Assembly: GCA_951640165.1 (NCBI GenBank)
Contig: OX621245.1
Coordinates: 23,862,330-23,926,329, forward strand
DNA length: 64,000 bases
Direction: 5' to 3'
From: Pseudoips prasinana
Lineage: Eukaryota > Arthropoda > Insecta > Lepidoptera > Nolidae
A model generated the notes under the pieces. That model had not been told where the DNA came from, ran no database searches, and saw only the letters and a list, made by a program, of their open reading frames with translations. Made by a program: the position numbers and the translations under genes. This document shows, piece by piece, positions 1 to 11,451 of this stretch; position 1 is the stretch's first letter; each line of letters begins with the position of its first letter.

Positions 1-320
1 AACCATACATCTCACATACCCACAAACTTTTGCTTTTAAAATATTAGTAACATATATTGTTTGTGTATATTATTTGTAATAAATTAATATATTTTTCGTT
101 ATGTACTTATAGGTATTATTTACAATTTACGTATTACAATGTACATATGCCTACCGCATAAAGGTCATCACATATTTGAAATATACCAATATAGGTCGTT
201 GCAATTTAGTATTATAAATCTTATTTATACATATTATAGCATATATTTTTTTATTAAAATGTTAGCAGAACATAGTGTAATTCTTGACTCCATTTCTTAT
301 AGTATAAATCTGTCCAAGCT

Positions 321-521
321 GACTGCACGTGTGGCGCAGCGGCTAAGACAGACGCCTCGCCGCTTCGAGTCCCGCACCGGACAACTATTTGTGTGACCCA
401 TAAATAGTTGTTCTGAGTCTGGGTGTAATTTGTGTCCTATCTATTATAAATATGTTTGTAAAGTACCCCGCGACACAGGGTTGAAATTTCCTAGTGCGGG
501 CGTTGTCTTTAAAAAAAAACT
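321..521 (+). mobile_element. SINE-D copy, full length
   Basis: tRNA-like head gactgcacgtgtggcgcagc, B box-like cttcgagtcccgc, body ttctgagtctgggtgtaatt, 3' end cctagtgcgggcgttgtctt and oligo-A. Reference copy. Confidence 0.85.
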
Positions 522-789
522 AAAGCAAATACGCCTGTCCGCTAACTCACTTCATCCGAATAAAAAGCCGAAAAAAAAGCTTCAACTACAAAAAAGTCCG
601 GTGAATCACAGTCGCGCTAATCATACTCATCCAACTTCTCGCTGAAAAGACTTACTAGTGCAAAACTTCAAAAAAAGTTGGACCCGCTTTTAGTTGTCGA
701 CTAGTTGACAAGAGCGTCGGTGCGAGTAATCCAATTTGAAAGTTATGCGAACCATCCCCGTCATAATTAACGACTGGCTGGGGACCCCG
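522..789. other. No recognisable feature
   Basis: AT-rich intergenic DNA; nothing recognised. The same holds for 1-320, 1,175-1,387 and 1,758-2,159. Confidence 0.5.
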
Positions 790-1174
790 TGAATAAGTAA
801 ACTGCTGTGAACAACTGCCCAGCGTTGCATATAAATGTAATCTCAGCCATCAAAACGAAACAAAAATAGACTTAACGAGATTCGTTTGAGTGTAATAGGA
901 GCAAATTCTATTTTTGAATTGCTTGAAATGTGAGATTCATTTTCTATTAAATAAGTAGGGATAGTTCATTGGATTGTCTCTCATCGATATCATACTTAAC
1001 TTATAATATGTCGTAAAAAAATAAGCATGAATGAGTAAACTGGTGTGAACAATTCCCAGCGTTGCATATAAATATAATCTCAGCCATCAACACGAAACTA
1101 AAAATAGAGTTAACGAAATTCGTTTGAGTGTTATAGAAGCAAATTCTATTTCTGAGTTCCTTGAAATGTAAGTT
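790..1174. repeat. Direct repeat, spacing 237 bp
   Basis: agcgttgcatataaat recurs at 821 and 1,058; both copies continue gtaatctcagccatcaa (or ataatctcagccatcaa), then ttcgtttgagtg and gcaaattctattt. Each about 145 bp. Confidence 0.88.
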
Positions 1175-1387
1175 GCAACTTATAATAGATTACAAGGAAA
1201 AGTTCATTAAGACCTTATAAAACTTAACTTATTGCTATTATAAAAAAATGTTAAGCCAATTCAAGCGCTATTAAATTTAAGTACTTCAGGTATAAGAGTT
1301 ATATATTATTAAATAGATCATTTATTTATTTTGAATGAATTTAATAAATAATTTAAACGAATATTATAAAAATATCTATAATAATAA

Positions 1388-1628
1388 TATCTAGGGACAA
1401 TGTCACACAGATCATCCTAGCTCCAAACTAAGCAAAGCTTGTACTATGGGTACCAGGCGACGATATACATACTTATATAGATAGATAAATACTTAAATAC
1501 ATAGAAAACATCCATGAATCAGAAAGAAATATTCGTGCTCATCACACAAATATTTGCACTTACCGGGATTCGAACCCAGGACCACCAGCTTCGTAGGCAG
1601 GAGCACTACCAACAAGGCTACGGTGACC
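1388..1628 (-). mobile_element. SINE-A copy
   Basis: Reverse copy from ctagggacaatgtcacacag to the head (gattcgaacccaggaccacc and ggctacggtgacc). Confidence 0.85.
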
Positions 1629-1703
1629 GTCATTCCATCTTATTTAATCAATATTGTAGTTAAAAGTATACTAGGTATGTTTTCTTGTACTCACCGGTAA
1701 ATC

Positions 1704-1757
1704 ATTTTGGTACCAAATGTCCTACGTATTATGACGTAGGACATTTGATACCAAAAT
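1704..1757. repeat. 24-bp inverted repeat, one mismatch, 6-nt loop
   Basis: attttggtaccaaatgtcct acgt, loop attatg, then acgtaggacatttgatacca aaat. Confidence 0.93.
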
Positions 1758-2159
1758 AAACCAAAATTAGGCACATGTATTGCTAAAGTTACGTCAGTAA
1801 CATTAGCTTTAAAATCACCCCGAGCTATTCGTACTAGCCGAACTATCACAATTATTCGTCATAGATATTGCCATTCCAGCGTTGGAATTCCCAAACCACT
1901 CCCGGGTATCTGTTTATAGTTTGTACCGCTAAAGTTATACTATCAATGCAGCTACTAAAGCTTCGCGAATGCTCTAAATATGGATTTGTATTTCATGATC
2001 GAAGCCTCCCAAACGACTATTGAGTATCTATTGCAATCTGTGATAACCCAAATATCATGAACAATAGCAACTCTACTGTTCCTTGTTAGGTGCACTAGTA
2101 ATTGGCGACAACTCAACATTTTATGATAATAAATAGCTTATATTTATTTTAATAATAAA

Positions 2160-2880
2160 ATTAAAATACACTTTATTATTTACAAAGAAGGACATTTTAC
2201 AATGAAACATTTATTATAATGTACAATGGGCGATCGTATCACATTAAGCGATTTCTTCCAGACAACCTTTGGATGGAGAGGAACTTAATGTCTAAAATGC
2301 CGGGAACGGTGCAACTAAGTGCGGTACACCAAAAATAGAAAGAAAAGAATAAAAATAATTTAAAAAGTTATGCTAAAAGCTAAAAATATGTTAATGATCA
2401 TATTATTATTACATACATATATGTAAATAAAATACTATATTATACTATATTATAAATATAATACTATATTAAAATACTATATTCATATAAAATAGATATT
2501 AATAATTATTATGATAGCGACAGATAGTGATATTTTGTTTTTTTTTGAAGGTAGTAATTCTGAGAACATTTAATAGTAATTGGTAACTCATACCACAAAA
2601 GAGCTGCTTGGACTGCAAATGCCTTATCCATAAAGATGCAAGATAATGTGCAATTTAAGGTTTTTTGACGATCTTAAGAGCCTCGAATGTGGGTCACAAA
2701 GGAATTCAAAAGGTTATTTAAGATATGAAGGAGTAGTGGTGTTGAAAAGTATTTTGAACAATAAAGTGAGAATATGGGCATTCCGACGAAATCGTATAGG
2801 CAACCACTTGAGCTTGGCGCGAAACTCGGAAACATAATCAAATTTGGGTAGGCCGAATATGAATCTGATACAAAAATATT
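2160..2880 (-). pseudogene. LINE reverse transcriptase C-terminal part and 3' UTR
   Basis: The minus strand from about 2,858 reads FDYVSEFRAKLKWLPIRFRR, NAHILTLLFKILFNTTTPSY, then after a stop FEFLCDPHSRLLRSSKNLKL, and with frameshifts DKAFAVQAALLWYELP. This DHVxxxRxxLxWLxIxxRR ... LRSSxNL ... FxVQAxxLWNxLP pattern is the post-RT region of CR1/Jockey-group LINEs. The AT-rich stretch 2,160-2,520 is its likely 3' UTR. Non-functional. Confidence 0.68.
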
Positions 2881-3756
2881 ACTAACTTAAAAATATTACT
2901 GACAATAGGAGCTCTACTGTTACTAGTAAAGTAACAAGCAAGTTACACAGTACCTATAATGAGCTATAACTCATCATAATTATTCTTCCAACAGAGTGGT
3001 GGAAGAATAACAGAATGGAATGGGATGGCCTTTTTATTAGATTTCATAGAAACCACATTCTGACTTAAAATCAAGGAAAGGGAGATGGGATCTTGTAGAA
3101 TAGCTCATTAGTGCAACACCAGTAGGTCCCGAAGTGCGCTGCCAGCCTTTTTATTGCTTAAAAGTGCATTGAAAATTCTGTTTCTTCTCGTAGGTTGAAG
3201 AGGTTCACGATTCCCTACCCAGTAATGTGTGAAAAACTAATTTACGAGCCAATAAACTATAGTAATATTCCTATGAAATATTTTCCACGAAGCACTTCCG
3301 AGTTTCCGCTTCATTGCGTTTACTTTATTATCCCTTATAATAATAGCAAACGCATCTATGAACACACCTTCTTTAGTTAAGTCTTTAAAGGGTTGACCCT
3401 TATCTTGATTGATAGTCATTATGAAGAAAGAGAGAAAAAAAATTTTTCAAAAAAAAATCACAGACATCAAATATATAAAATAACAATAAAACGAAAAATA
3501 AAATAAAAACACAGATCCTTGTTGTCCGTGCAAGCCTGAAATGGCAAAACTTCTGCATTTGCTAGAACTTTTTAGTGTCCTAGCGCTGGTAATTCAAATG
3601 AATGATAAAATAAGAATATAACAAACACAAATTATTAACAATAAAACAAAACAACATAGTAACCAAGAGCGAGCATCAAGTATCCAAACTGAATTACGTT
3701 CACTGCTGAACAAGAAGAAGATCTCCACAGTCGAGTTGTGTTCATCATTTCGAGAG
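2881..3756. other. No recognisable gene
   Basis: Short frames at 3,195-3,419 overlap on both strands without family motifs. A stretch near 3,120-3,220 (minus: NALLSNKKAGSALRDLLVLH) may be old LINE debris, but this is weak. Confidence 0.4.
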
Positions 3757-3930
3757 TTGATTATCGCCACGCTTGGCACGCAGGTTTGTGATTGTAGTAT
3801 GATCTACATAGTACTCATGACTCTGATAACCGTTCTCTGGCAGATATTCCCTCAGGGCGACTTCTTCGCCTACCACGAGAGGAGATAAGTTGGTGATATT
3901 CTTTGCCGTAAGCCACACAGCATCTTGTAA
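3757..3930 (-). mobile_element. S-family SINE, diverged
   Basis: Reverse copy: attatcgccacgcttggcac, ttctctggcagatattccct, gagaggagataagttggtga, gccgtaagccacacagc. Confidence 0.7.
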
Positions 3931-3994
3931 GGGTTGTAATTATGCAAATCTTAGGGGGACCTATGTCCAAACTCTTTTAAAAATGATGTTACAC

Positions 3995-4056
3995 GTGACA
4001 GCAATGTCTCCACATTGTAATTATCAGTAATTACAATGTGGAGACATTGCTGTCAC
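3995..4056. repeat. Perfect 29-bp palindrome, 4-nt loop
   Basis: gtgacagcaatgtctccaca ttgtaatta at 3,995-4,023, loop tcag, exact complement at 4,028-4,056. Confidence 0.97.
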
Positions 4057-4197
4057 ACACAGGCGTCAGCGCCATGACCTACCATGGACGCATATTCAGA
4101 ACCAATAGTAATTCCTCAGTGGGGGCACTGGTCTGCGAACATGTTAAATGTGTATTCCGCTTTATAAATCCTCGTTATTTTGACGGGCTAGGTTACG

Positions 4198-4376
4198 TGG
4201 TTCAATTCCTTCCCAGGACAGATATTTGTGTACGTGAAAATCTTTTTGCCCTGAGCCTGAGTGTAATTTTCTATATAAGTATGTATTCACAAAAGAAAAG
4301 TAGTATTTATATTTCCATAGAACAAGCTCTGCTTAGTTTGGGATCAGATGGCCGTGTGTAAATAATGTGCCAGTAT
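4198..4376 (+). mobile_element. SINE-B fragment
   Basis: ggttcaattccttcccagga in the B-box position, gcctgagtgtaattttctat, then aagctctgcttagtttggga and tcagatggccgtgtg. Confidence 0.65.
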
Positions 4377-4685
4377 ATTATTATAATAATTAAATTTTAT
4401 AAAAGAGAAACGAACTTCCGTTTATAACAACTTTGGATTCTTGTACAAATCGGATTTAATATTTTATTTATTTTTTTTATTTAATTTATTTAAGATTTTA
4501 TTTATTTAATGAATAAAATCTTTTTCAGTCTTGAGCAAGCCACCTGTTACACATGGGTTGTTTTAATGAGACAAAAGGGTTTCTAAACTACCTTAGGAAA
4601 TATGGAACCACTGTCTCTTCATGAAACCCTGATATTAATTTTGTAATGAATTACCTAAATTCGGTCATGTTATTGAGTCTGACAC

Positions 4686-5282
4686 TCTTATTTAAAATAA
4701 TTCCGTGATCCGCCGCTTAACCATGTCTCAGCTAAACCCTGCTCAACCACTTAAACCCCGCTCAACTATTTCTTTATTTAAAAACCCTACTCAAGGGTTT
4801 CTCAGCTAAGTAACGTCATTTTATTTTACACTGTCAACATTTCTGAGACTGGTATAGAGCTTGACCAAAATTAATCGACTAAATCGGATTTTGTATCAAA
4901 ACTTTATGATTTTTGCTCTATGGTAGGCATGGAATGATAGATTTATGATCGTAACAGTGCATTTTCAAGGACTATTGATTTTCTTCGGTGGATTTTGAAG
5001 TTTGTGATAAGAATCCAACTGGCATTCAGTATTTATTTAAAAATTAAAATGGTTAGTAACTTCAATAAAACCTCCAGTCACAAACAAACGTCAAACAAAA
5101 CGTCAGCTGATGCAAATAAAATCCGCCATATTTGAGAAAGGTTTAAACCAGGGGCCGACGTGGTTTAAATTTTGACATGGCTTAACCGCGGGTCAAAGTT
5201 AAATCGTGTTTTTAAATGAAAAAAATGATAAACCATGGTTGAGCGGCCGGCTTAAATTTAAGTAGCGTTTTTAAATAAGACT
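4686..5282. mobile_element. Possible non-autonomous DNA element
   Basis: Ends tcttatttaaaa and its complement ttttaaataaga; internal gcttaaccatg and catggttgagc also pair. Repeated ctcaaccacttaaaccccgc motifs. Target duplication not clear. Confidence 0.4.
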
Positions 5283-5642
5283 GTGAAGGTTTAATTTGCA
5301 ATACCCACATAAACATACTATTTTAACCCCGAGAAGAACGTAATTTTAACGACTGAACGGATATTCATGAAAGCAAATAACTAACTTATTTATATTCATT
5401 ATCAGATTATATAAACCGCATTGATATCTGACGATCCGTGTGGCCGTTACAATGCCAGACCTATTTTATTGCCGAAGGTTAAGTATATAAATAGAAATAT
5501 TTAATAAATTGTGCTCCCTGTCAAGGTTTCACTTTAGCTACGAATCTTTATAGACCATGTAATGTAATGTGTAGAATGTCATTTTTAATAGAGATTAACT
5601 GATTAAGTATGTGTATGACACCAAATTAAAAAAATATATCGA

Positions 5643-5818
5643 GTCGTGACTACGTACCAGAAAAAGTAGCGTGGACAGGCCCCCTACAAGATGGACCGAA
5701 GTTCCTGCAACGATCGCAGGAAGCCGCTTGAGGGCAGCACGTATATGACCGGGCATTGTGGAAATCCTTGGGTGAGGCCACTATACAGTGGACGTCTTTC
5801 GGCTGATATAATGAACTG
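5643..5818 (+). pseudogene. RTE-type LINE 3' end fragment
   Basis: gtggacaggccccctacaag, atggaccgaagttcctgcaa, gggcattgtggaaatccttg and cagtggacgtctttcggctg encode a damaged GRPPTRWT ... LWKSLGEA ... QWTSFG tail like that at 45,287. No duplication seen. Confidence 0.8.
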
Positions 5819-6431
5819 ATTACGCTGACATACTATGCTCTTCTACTATACCATTCAATAAAAACGGTTTTTATTCAAATTGAATCTTAAAAAGCGCTTG
5901 TAAATAGTTGAAACATGTATGGTGGTAGTATTACAAATTAACTTTATAATATACATTGTATATATTTTTTTGTTATATTTTGTAAAATAAGTAATATTTT
6001 ATTATTTGTTAAATAAGTAATCTCTTGAAGTTATTGTCAAATTGGTTTTTTAAGTGTTTTATATGATTTTAACACAATTTGTCTGAATGGTTTTGACTAT
6101 ACTGAGGAACTTACTAACCTTATCCAACTGGACGGCAAACCGAAACTTATATAACTTATCGTACTAACTGCAAATAAGTGCTCTGCCAGTCTCTGTTATT
6201 CTGGGCATGATAATTTCAATCAGTCGTGTGGTAAGATTTTATCAAAACTTTAAACCAATACTATATGTGTCCAGTTTGGACCTGGCTCGCCATACCCCAT
6301 GCCTTCCTTTATTGTGTTTAAATATATACCAGTTTTAAGATGATCATAAGTTTTAAACATAAAAGTTTTATTGGGTTTCAATGGAACTTTTAACAAAAAA
6401 TCTTATAATGTTTGTAATTGAATGTTTGAAG

Positions 6432-6638
6432 TGCTAAAAATTCAAAATTCAAAAGTCGTTTATTCCGTTAAAATATTACATTTGTGTGGAATCGTCAATT
6501 TTTTTTACCCTACCGTGCAGTGCATGACGTGGCAGCTACTGAGAAACACTGCCAGAAAACTCAGTAGGAATCCTTTTTTAAAATATATATTTCTTAAATA
6601 AATTTACATTGTATTTAAATGTGTTAATTTAGAGCGAC
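6432..6638 (-). other. LINE 3' UTR and tail
   Basis: Minus strand ends cggaataaacgacttttgaa, then ttttgaatttt; a short (ttttgaa)n-type tail, typical of this LINE group, instead of poly-A. Confidence 0.7.
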
Positions 6639-7985
6639 TCAATCCCAAGCTGTTTTGTCACTTAAATAATCAGAAGTTTTGTAATAAGCCCTGCTACACA
6701 ATTTGGCTTTTATAATTCTTTTAAACTTATTCATAGACATTTCTCGGATATCACTGGGAAGTTTGTTATAGAATCTTATACATTGCCCCATAAAAGAGTT
6801 ACTTACTTTGTGGAGACGGGTGGTATGTAACACAAAGTTATGCTTATATCGAGTATTTATATTATGAGTATCACTCCTTTTACAGAAGGAGTCTTTATAT
6901 TTATGCATATAAATTAGATTCTCATATATATACTGACATGCTACAGTCAGAATGTTAATCTCTTTAAACTTCTCTCTCAAAGATTCTCGCGGACCAAGTT
7001 TATATATTGCTCTTACAGCTCTTTTTTGCAATACAAATATGGTGTTAATGTCCGCAGCGCTACCCCAGAGAAGAATTCCATAGGACATTATACTATGAAA
7101 ATAACTGAAATAAACCATTCTAGCTGTATCCACATCAGTAAGCCGTCTTATAGTTTTAACAGCATATGCAGCAGAACTTAATTTGCCTGATAGTTTTTCT
7201 ATTTGTGGGCCCCATTGTAGTTTTGAATCAATTGTGATACCCAAAAACACAGTTGACTCAACAGGGGTCAATCCAGCTCCATTAAGCTGTACATTGGTAG
7301 CCACCTGTTTCACATTAGGTGTAGAGAATTTTATGACTTTAGTTTTCTTGTCATTTAGCAAAAGATTATTAGCATTAAACCAATGAACAACTTTAGAGAT
7401 TGCGTCATTTACTTCGTCAAAATTGCGTAATTGTCGATTTATTTTAAACGTCAATGGAGTATCATCCGCAAACAAAACAATCTCATGTTTATCCCTTACA
7501 TAGTAGGGTAAGTCATTTATATAGATTAAAAATAAGAATGGGCCGAGAATCGATCCCTGTGGAACGCCCATTACCACTGGGGATCCCGCAGATTTTTTAC
7601 CATTTATATCGACCTTCTGAATTCTATTGCCCAAGTAAGAAGTCAAAAGTTCGAGAGCCTTGTTCCTGATACCGTAGTGGTGTAGTTTCCTGACAAGAGT
7701 GTCATGATGAACACAATCAAATGCTTTGGACAAATCGCAAAAGATACCTAATGCATCCTGCGAGTCCTCCCAAGCCGCGAATATACTTTTTAACAGATTG
7801 ACTCCTGCATCTATAGTTGAACAACCCTTCGTGAATCCAAACTGTTTCCGATGAAGTAAATTATGTATATTAAAGTGACTGAGCAACTGGCTAAGCATTA
7901 GCTTTTCAAATATTTTACTTAGAGTGGGCAATACGGAAATAGGTCGGAAATTTGAAGGATCTGAAGTATCACCAGCTTTAAATTC
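6639..7985 (-). CDS. Jockey/CR1-group LINE reverse transcriptase, 5' truncated, frame intact
   Basis: An unbroken frame of about 449 codons covering the reverse transcriptase that copies LINE RNA at the target nick. It enters at FKAGDTSDPSNFRPISVLP and runs to TAA at 6,639. Motifs, numbered from the codon at 7,931: CDLSKAFD (Asp66), GVPQGSILGP (122-131), FADDTPLTF (catalytic pair Asp156-Asp157), NNLLLNDKKTK, FLGITIDSKLQWG and thumb SIMSYGILLWGS, LQKRAVRAI. The N-terminal endonuclease and ORF1 are absent and a Helitron piece replaces them at 7,986. No Met start is needed or expected. The 3' UTR runs to 6,432. A stop-free frame suggests a recent insertion, but it cannot transpose alone. Confidence 0.92.
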   Translation of the reverse strand, partial: EFKAGDTSDPSNFRPISVLPTLSKIFEKLMLSQLLSHFNIHNLLHRKQFGFTKGCSTIDAGVNLLKSIFAAWEDSQDALGIFCDLSKAFDCVHHDTLVRKLHHYGIRNKALELLTSYLGNRIQKVDINGKKSAGSPVVMGVPQGSILGPFLFLIYINDLPYYVRDKHEIVLFADDTPLTFKINRQLRNFDEVNDAISKVVHWFNANNLLLNDKKTKVIKFSTPNVKQVATNVQLNGAGLTPVESTVFLGITIDSKLQWGPQIEKLSGKLSSAAYAVKTIRRLTDVDTARMVYFSYFHSIMSYGILLWGSAADINTIFVLQKRAVRAIYKLGPRESLREKFKEINILTVACQYIYENLIYMHKYKDSFCKRSDTHNINTRYKHNFVLHTTRLHKVSNSFMGQCIRFYNKLPSDIREMSMNKFKRIIKAKLCSRAYYKTSDYLSDKTAWD

Positions 7986-8140
7986 TACTAATATTATAAA
8001 TGAGAATATTTGTGAGTATGGATATTTGTTACTCTTTGACGCAAAAACTACCTAACGGATTTTGATGAAACTTTATAATATAGCTTATATATCCGAATAA
8101 CACAAAGATTAACGCGAAATTATAATTATTTACCACTTTA
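7986..8140 (+). mobile_element. Helitron fragment (5' part)
   Basis: actaatattataaatgagaa, gttactctttgacgcaaaaa, ctaacggattttgatgaaac; no CTAG end. It abuts the 5' end of the LINE ORF. Confidence 0.6.
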
Positions 8141-8883
8141 CAAATTACACTCATTTTTTCTATACTATTATAAAATTGTAATTAAAGTATATATATTTGG
8201 GATTTACGGAAGAATTTGTTGAGAAAATTTGTAGGATCCGCTTATTGTAATATAGAGACAGAAGTCAAAATCTCGATAATTTGGATAATATAAGGAGAGA
8301 TAATTATATAACCTAACCTATCCCTTCTTTCATAGGCAACACACGCCTGAGGGCACCCTTATTGGTCAAATCTTACGACTCAGTGCACCATATAGGTTTA
8401 TATCAATATTTGACCACCAAATTATGTTTACTTAAATTAGTTTCATAAAATAACTTTTTATCGGGGCAAACTTTCATCCCTACAGGCACATAGTTAGGAG
8501 CAACTTTTTCCTTATAAATTTGCTATGATAACATTTAATATACGTTATTTCACTGGCATCCCTTTAGAATTATGTCAACCATTAGATAGAAGTTCCACTA
8601 TATTTTAAAAGTTTCGCGTTTTATTACAAATTGTTTGTTCTATACTCGTTTATTATTCTATTTTTAGTCTAGAAATAAAAGTTTGCAAATAGAACGTTTA
8701 GCTGACTATTAAAAAGAGGGTTATTATTTTGTCTTATATACCAGTGTGTACCAGTGAGTATGTTTCACCCATAAGGTGTGTTTATCGCGGATTCAAATTA
8801 TACATAATTACTTAAGAAAGTACCAGGGGAAGGTCAACAATACACAAAATGTTAAATATTCTTCTTAATTTATATTATCACTT
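8141..8883. other. No recognisable feature
   Basis: AT-rich; nothing recognised upstream of the mariner fragment. Confidence 0.5.
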
Positions 8884-9085
8884 CGAAAATAGGCCCCATC
8901 CGAAATAAAACACTTACGCCAACGAATAATCCAGTTATCAAAACAATATTTAAACGCATTTTCTGGTATCGTCTTTAGTTCTCGCCGTAGATTCTCTTTT
9001 ATTTCATATATTGACTGAAAAGGGCTTTCCGAACTGGTCTTTTAAGCTTCGGAAAGAAAACAAGTGGGCTAGAGCCATAGCCGGT
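8884..9085 (-). pseudogene. Mariner-type transposase, C-terminal fragment
   Basis: The minus strand reads SPLVFFPKLKRPVRK, matching the conserved region around the third catalytic Asp (in the family, SPDLAPCDFxLFPKLK); here the Asp region is degraded. A frameshift leads to YEIKENLRRELKTIPENAFK and then YCFDNWIIRWRKCFISDGAYF before a stop near 8,870, the usual C-terminal pattern of mariner transposases. The N-terminal DNA-binding domain and first two catalytic residues are missing. Terminal inverted repeats were not found. Confidence 0.78.
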
Positions 9086-9120
9086 GCATATGGTGCTTGG
9101 TCGTTTAGTATTTATTGAGT

Positions 9121-9362
9121 ATATATCTCGGGACAATGTCAGCCTAGCCCTAGCCCTAAACTAAGCAAAGCTTGTACTACGGGTACCAGGCGACGATATA
9201 CATATTTATATAGATAGATAAATACTTATATACATAGAAAAACATCCATGACTCAGAAACAAATATTCGTGCTCATCACACAAATATTTGCACTTACCGG
9301 GATTCGAACCCAGGACCACCAGCTTCGTAGGCAGGAGTACTACCAACTAGGCTACGGTGACC
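9121..9362 (-). mobile_element. SINE-A copy
   Basis: Reverse copy; head at 9,300-9,362 (complement of ctagttggtagtactcctgc) and gattcgaacccaggaccacc. Confidence 0.85.
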
Positions 9363-9659
9363 GTCATATGGTCAAATATATTTTACAATGATGAGCCTAC
9401 AACTTAGGACTAGAAATGTCTTCTTCGAGTGGTGTATTTTGTGTTATTTTTTGCCGTAATAAATTAGTCAGGCTAGCTTTACCTGGTACCTTTAGTTTTT
9501 ATTTTACGTTAGTTAGCACCTACATTTTTACTACGTACGTTACGTTCTTTAAGATTATATAGCTTTGCAGCGGCGAGACCTTAATACGATTTCTAATCGA
9601 AGGAATAATTGTGCTCGTTAGAAAGTGTACCTATCTGATGCACTCAATGTGCACTAGTT

Positions 9660-9878
9660 GGCATGTTAGTCTTGTAGTTGACCCTGACTACTAAGTCAGA
9701 GGTCGTGGGTTCGATTCCCATCCGGGACAATTCTTTGTGTGATAAACTCGATTATTTGTTCTGTGTCTGGGTGTAATTTATAAATATATAAGGATGTTTA
9801 CCAGTTGTCTGGTTGCCACAGTACAAACTCTGTCTGTTTGGGATCTGATGGCTGTGTTAGTTGTCCCAGATATTTATC
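9660..9878 (+). mobile_element. SINE-C copy
   Basis: Head gcatgttagtcttgtagttg, B box gtgggttcgattcccatcc, body gtgtctgggtgtaatttata, end gtttgggatctgatggctgt. Confidence 0.82.
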
Positions 9879-10053
9879 GCACTCGCTCTATCTTCCACCT
9901 TTTCTATCTTCCTATTTCATACCTCACTATTTATTTTATTAAAATAGAAGATGACCACATGAATGGTATTCAAATATGGGTGACGAATATAAATTATAGA
10001 ATTTATGATATATAAATTATTAATAAAATTTAAGGTAGTATTTAGTATATTTG

Positions 10054-10222
10054 CTGTGTGGTGACAGCATAGAATATCATCACAACATCTCATCCCGTGG
10101 GGGGCGTAGAAATCGTCCGCGGGAATACCTACTAGAGAACGGGCAGCAGCGTATTTCTGTGAACTATGACCATCAAACTGCGATCGCTAACCCGTCTGCC
10201 AAGAGTGGCGATGATGATGATT
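10054..10222 (+). mobile_element. S-family SINE, 3' tail shortened
   Basis: gtgtggtgacagcatagaat, catctcatcccgtggggggc, actatgaccatcaaactgcg, then gccaagagtggcgatgatga. Confidence 0.82.
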
Positions 10223-10280
10223 TAGTATATACCTAATTATACGATCGATGAGCCTGTCTAGAAGCTAGTGTCTTTTACAT

Positions 10281-10711
10281 TTTTTTTTTAAACACTGCCC
10301 GCACGATATATTATGTCCCTGTGCCGTGGGGTAGTTTACAAACAGAAAACCACGCCCAGACCACTTATGGATACACATGGACACAAACAGTTGTCCAGGG
10401 GCTCTACCGGCTAAGTCGCCGAACATCGATTTTTTTAAATGGGGTTCAAATAAATAAATGTTAAAAATGACTTAAACAATCGTTAAATCGGCTTCCATGA
10501 GCACATGTGACGTCATAAATGATCCGGAATCGATTGTCAACGTTGCAGCCGATTTAACGATTGATTAAGTAATTTTTAACGATTATTTATTTGAACGCCA
10601 TTTAAGAAATCGATGTCCGACGACTTAGCCGGTAGAGCCCCTGTGCGGTAATCAAACCCGGGACACGAAGTGGTGAGGCGACTATCTTATCACTGCGCCA
10701 CACGTGCAGCA
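10281..10711 (-). mobile_element. SINE-D copy hosting a MITE
   Basis: Minus-strand SINE-D: tail aacactgcccgcac and tccctgtgccgtggggtagt at the left, head gcgccacacgtgcagc at the right; interrupted at 10,396-10,643. Confidence 0.8.
10396..10643. mobile_element. MITE, TIR caggggctctaccggctaag
   Basis: 248 bp; the first 23 bases and last 23 bases are inverted copies, and pairing continues imperfectly for about 100 bp (ttaaatcggct with agccgatttaa). No open frame. The CAGGGG start suggests hAT, but I see no 8-bp duplication, so the class is open. Confidence 0.85.
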
Positions 10712-11019
10712 TTAATATTTTACGGCCTGATGAGTCTAACGGTTGCGTGTTCAACCATAATTAATGAAGGCCCGGGTTAATTTCCCAAGTCGGGCCCAAA
10801 ACGGTTATCAAGTATTTTTCGGTCGCCAGATAAATTCTCGGTATCCGCCCCAGGAGCCTTAGGATAAGGATGTTTCCTTACATACGTGTTTCAGAATACA
10901 CATAAAGTGGTTGGAGGAGCGCCCTGCCTAACTATGAGAGCGCTTCTCCTTTAGACACGCTCCTGGTGTCCCTTGTAGATCGCACCTTAAACCCCTCCTT
11001 AGCTAACAAATTACTTCGA

Positions 11020-11096
11020 GACTCTGAACAACTATTTATGTGTCACACAAATAGTTGTCCGTGACTGTCTTAGCCGCAGCGCCACACGTGCAGTCC
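11020..11096 (-). mobile_element. SINE-D fragment (head)
   Basis: actctgaacaactatttatg, then caaatagttgtccgtgac and the complement of the head, gccacacgtgcagtc; part of the middle is deleted. Confidence 0.6.
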
Positions 11097-11451
11097 AATA
11101 ATGTTTCGTAATTTCAGTATCGTTTAGTCGTTAAAGCGTACAACTCTTACAAAATTTAGGACTTTGATTATTAAGTCAGATTAATGGACATATATCTATA
11201 TTGATCCATGCCTAACAGGGTTTTAGCAGCTCCAATATTAAACTGAATAAAACATTTATAAACAAACATGAAAATTAACATGTCTGTTTTTAACAAATGA
11301 AATGTATATCGAAAACCAGCATTACACGATCTGCAAACTATTCAGGTATGATATTTAACAATGTCCTAATGGTCCTAATAAAACATTTTTAACGTAACTG
11401 GCAACACCGGGAACTCCGGCAGAAAAGGCTTTATCACTATCGTACAGTTTC

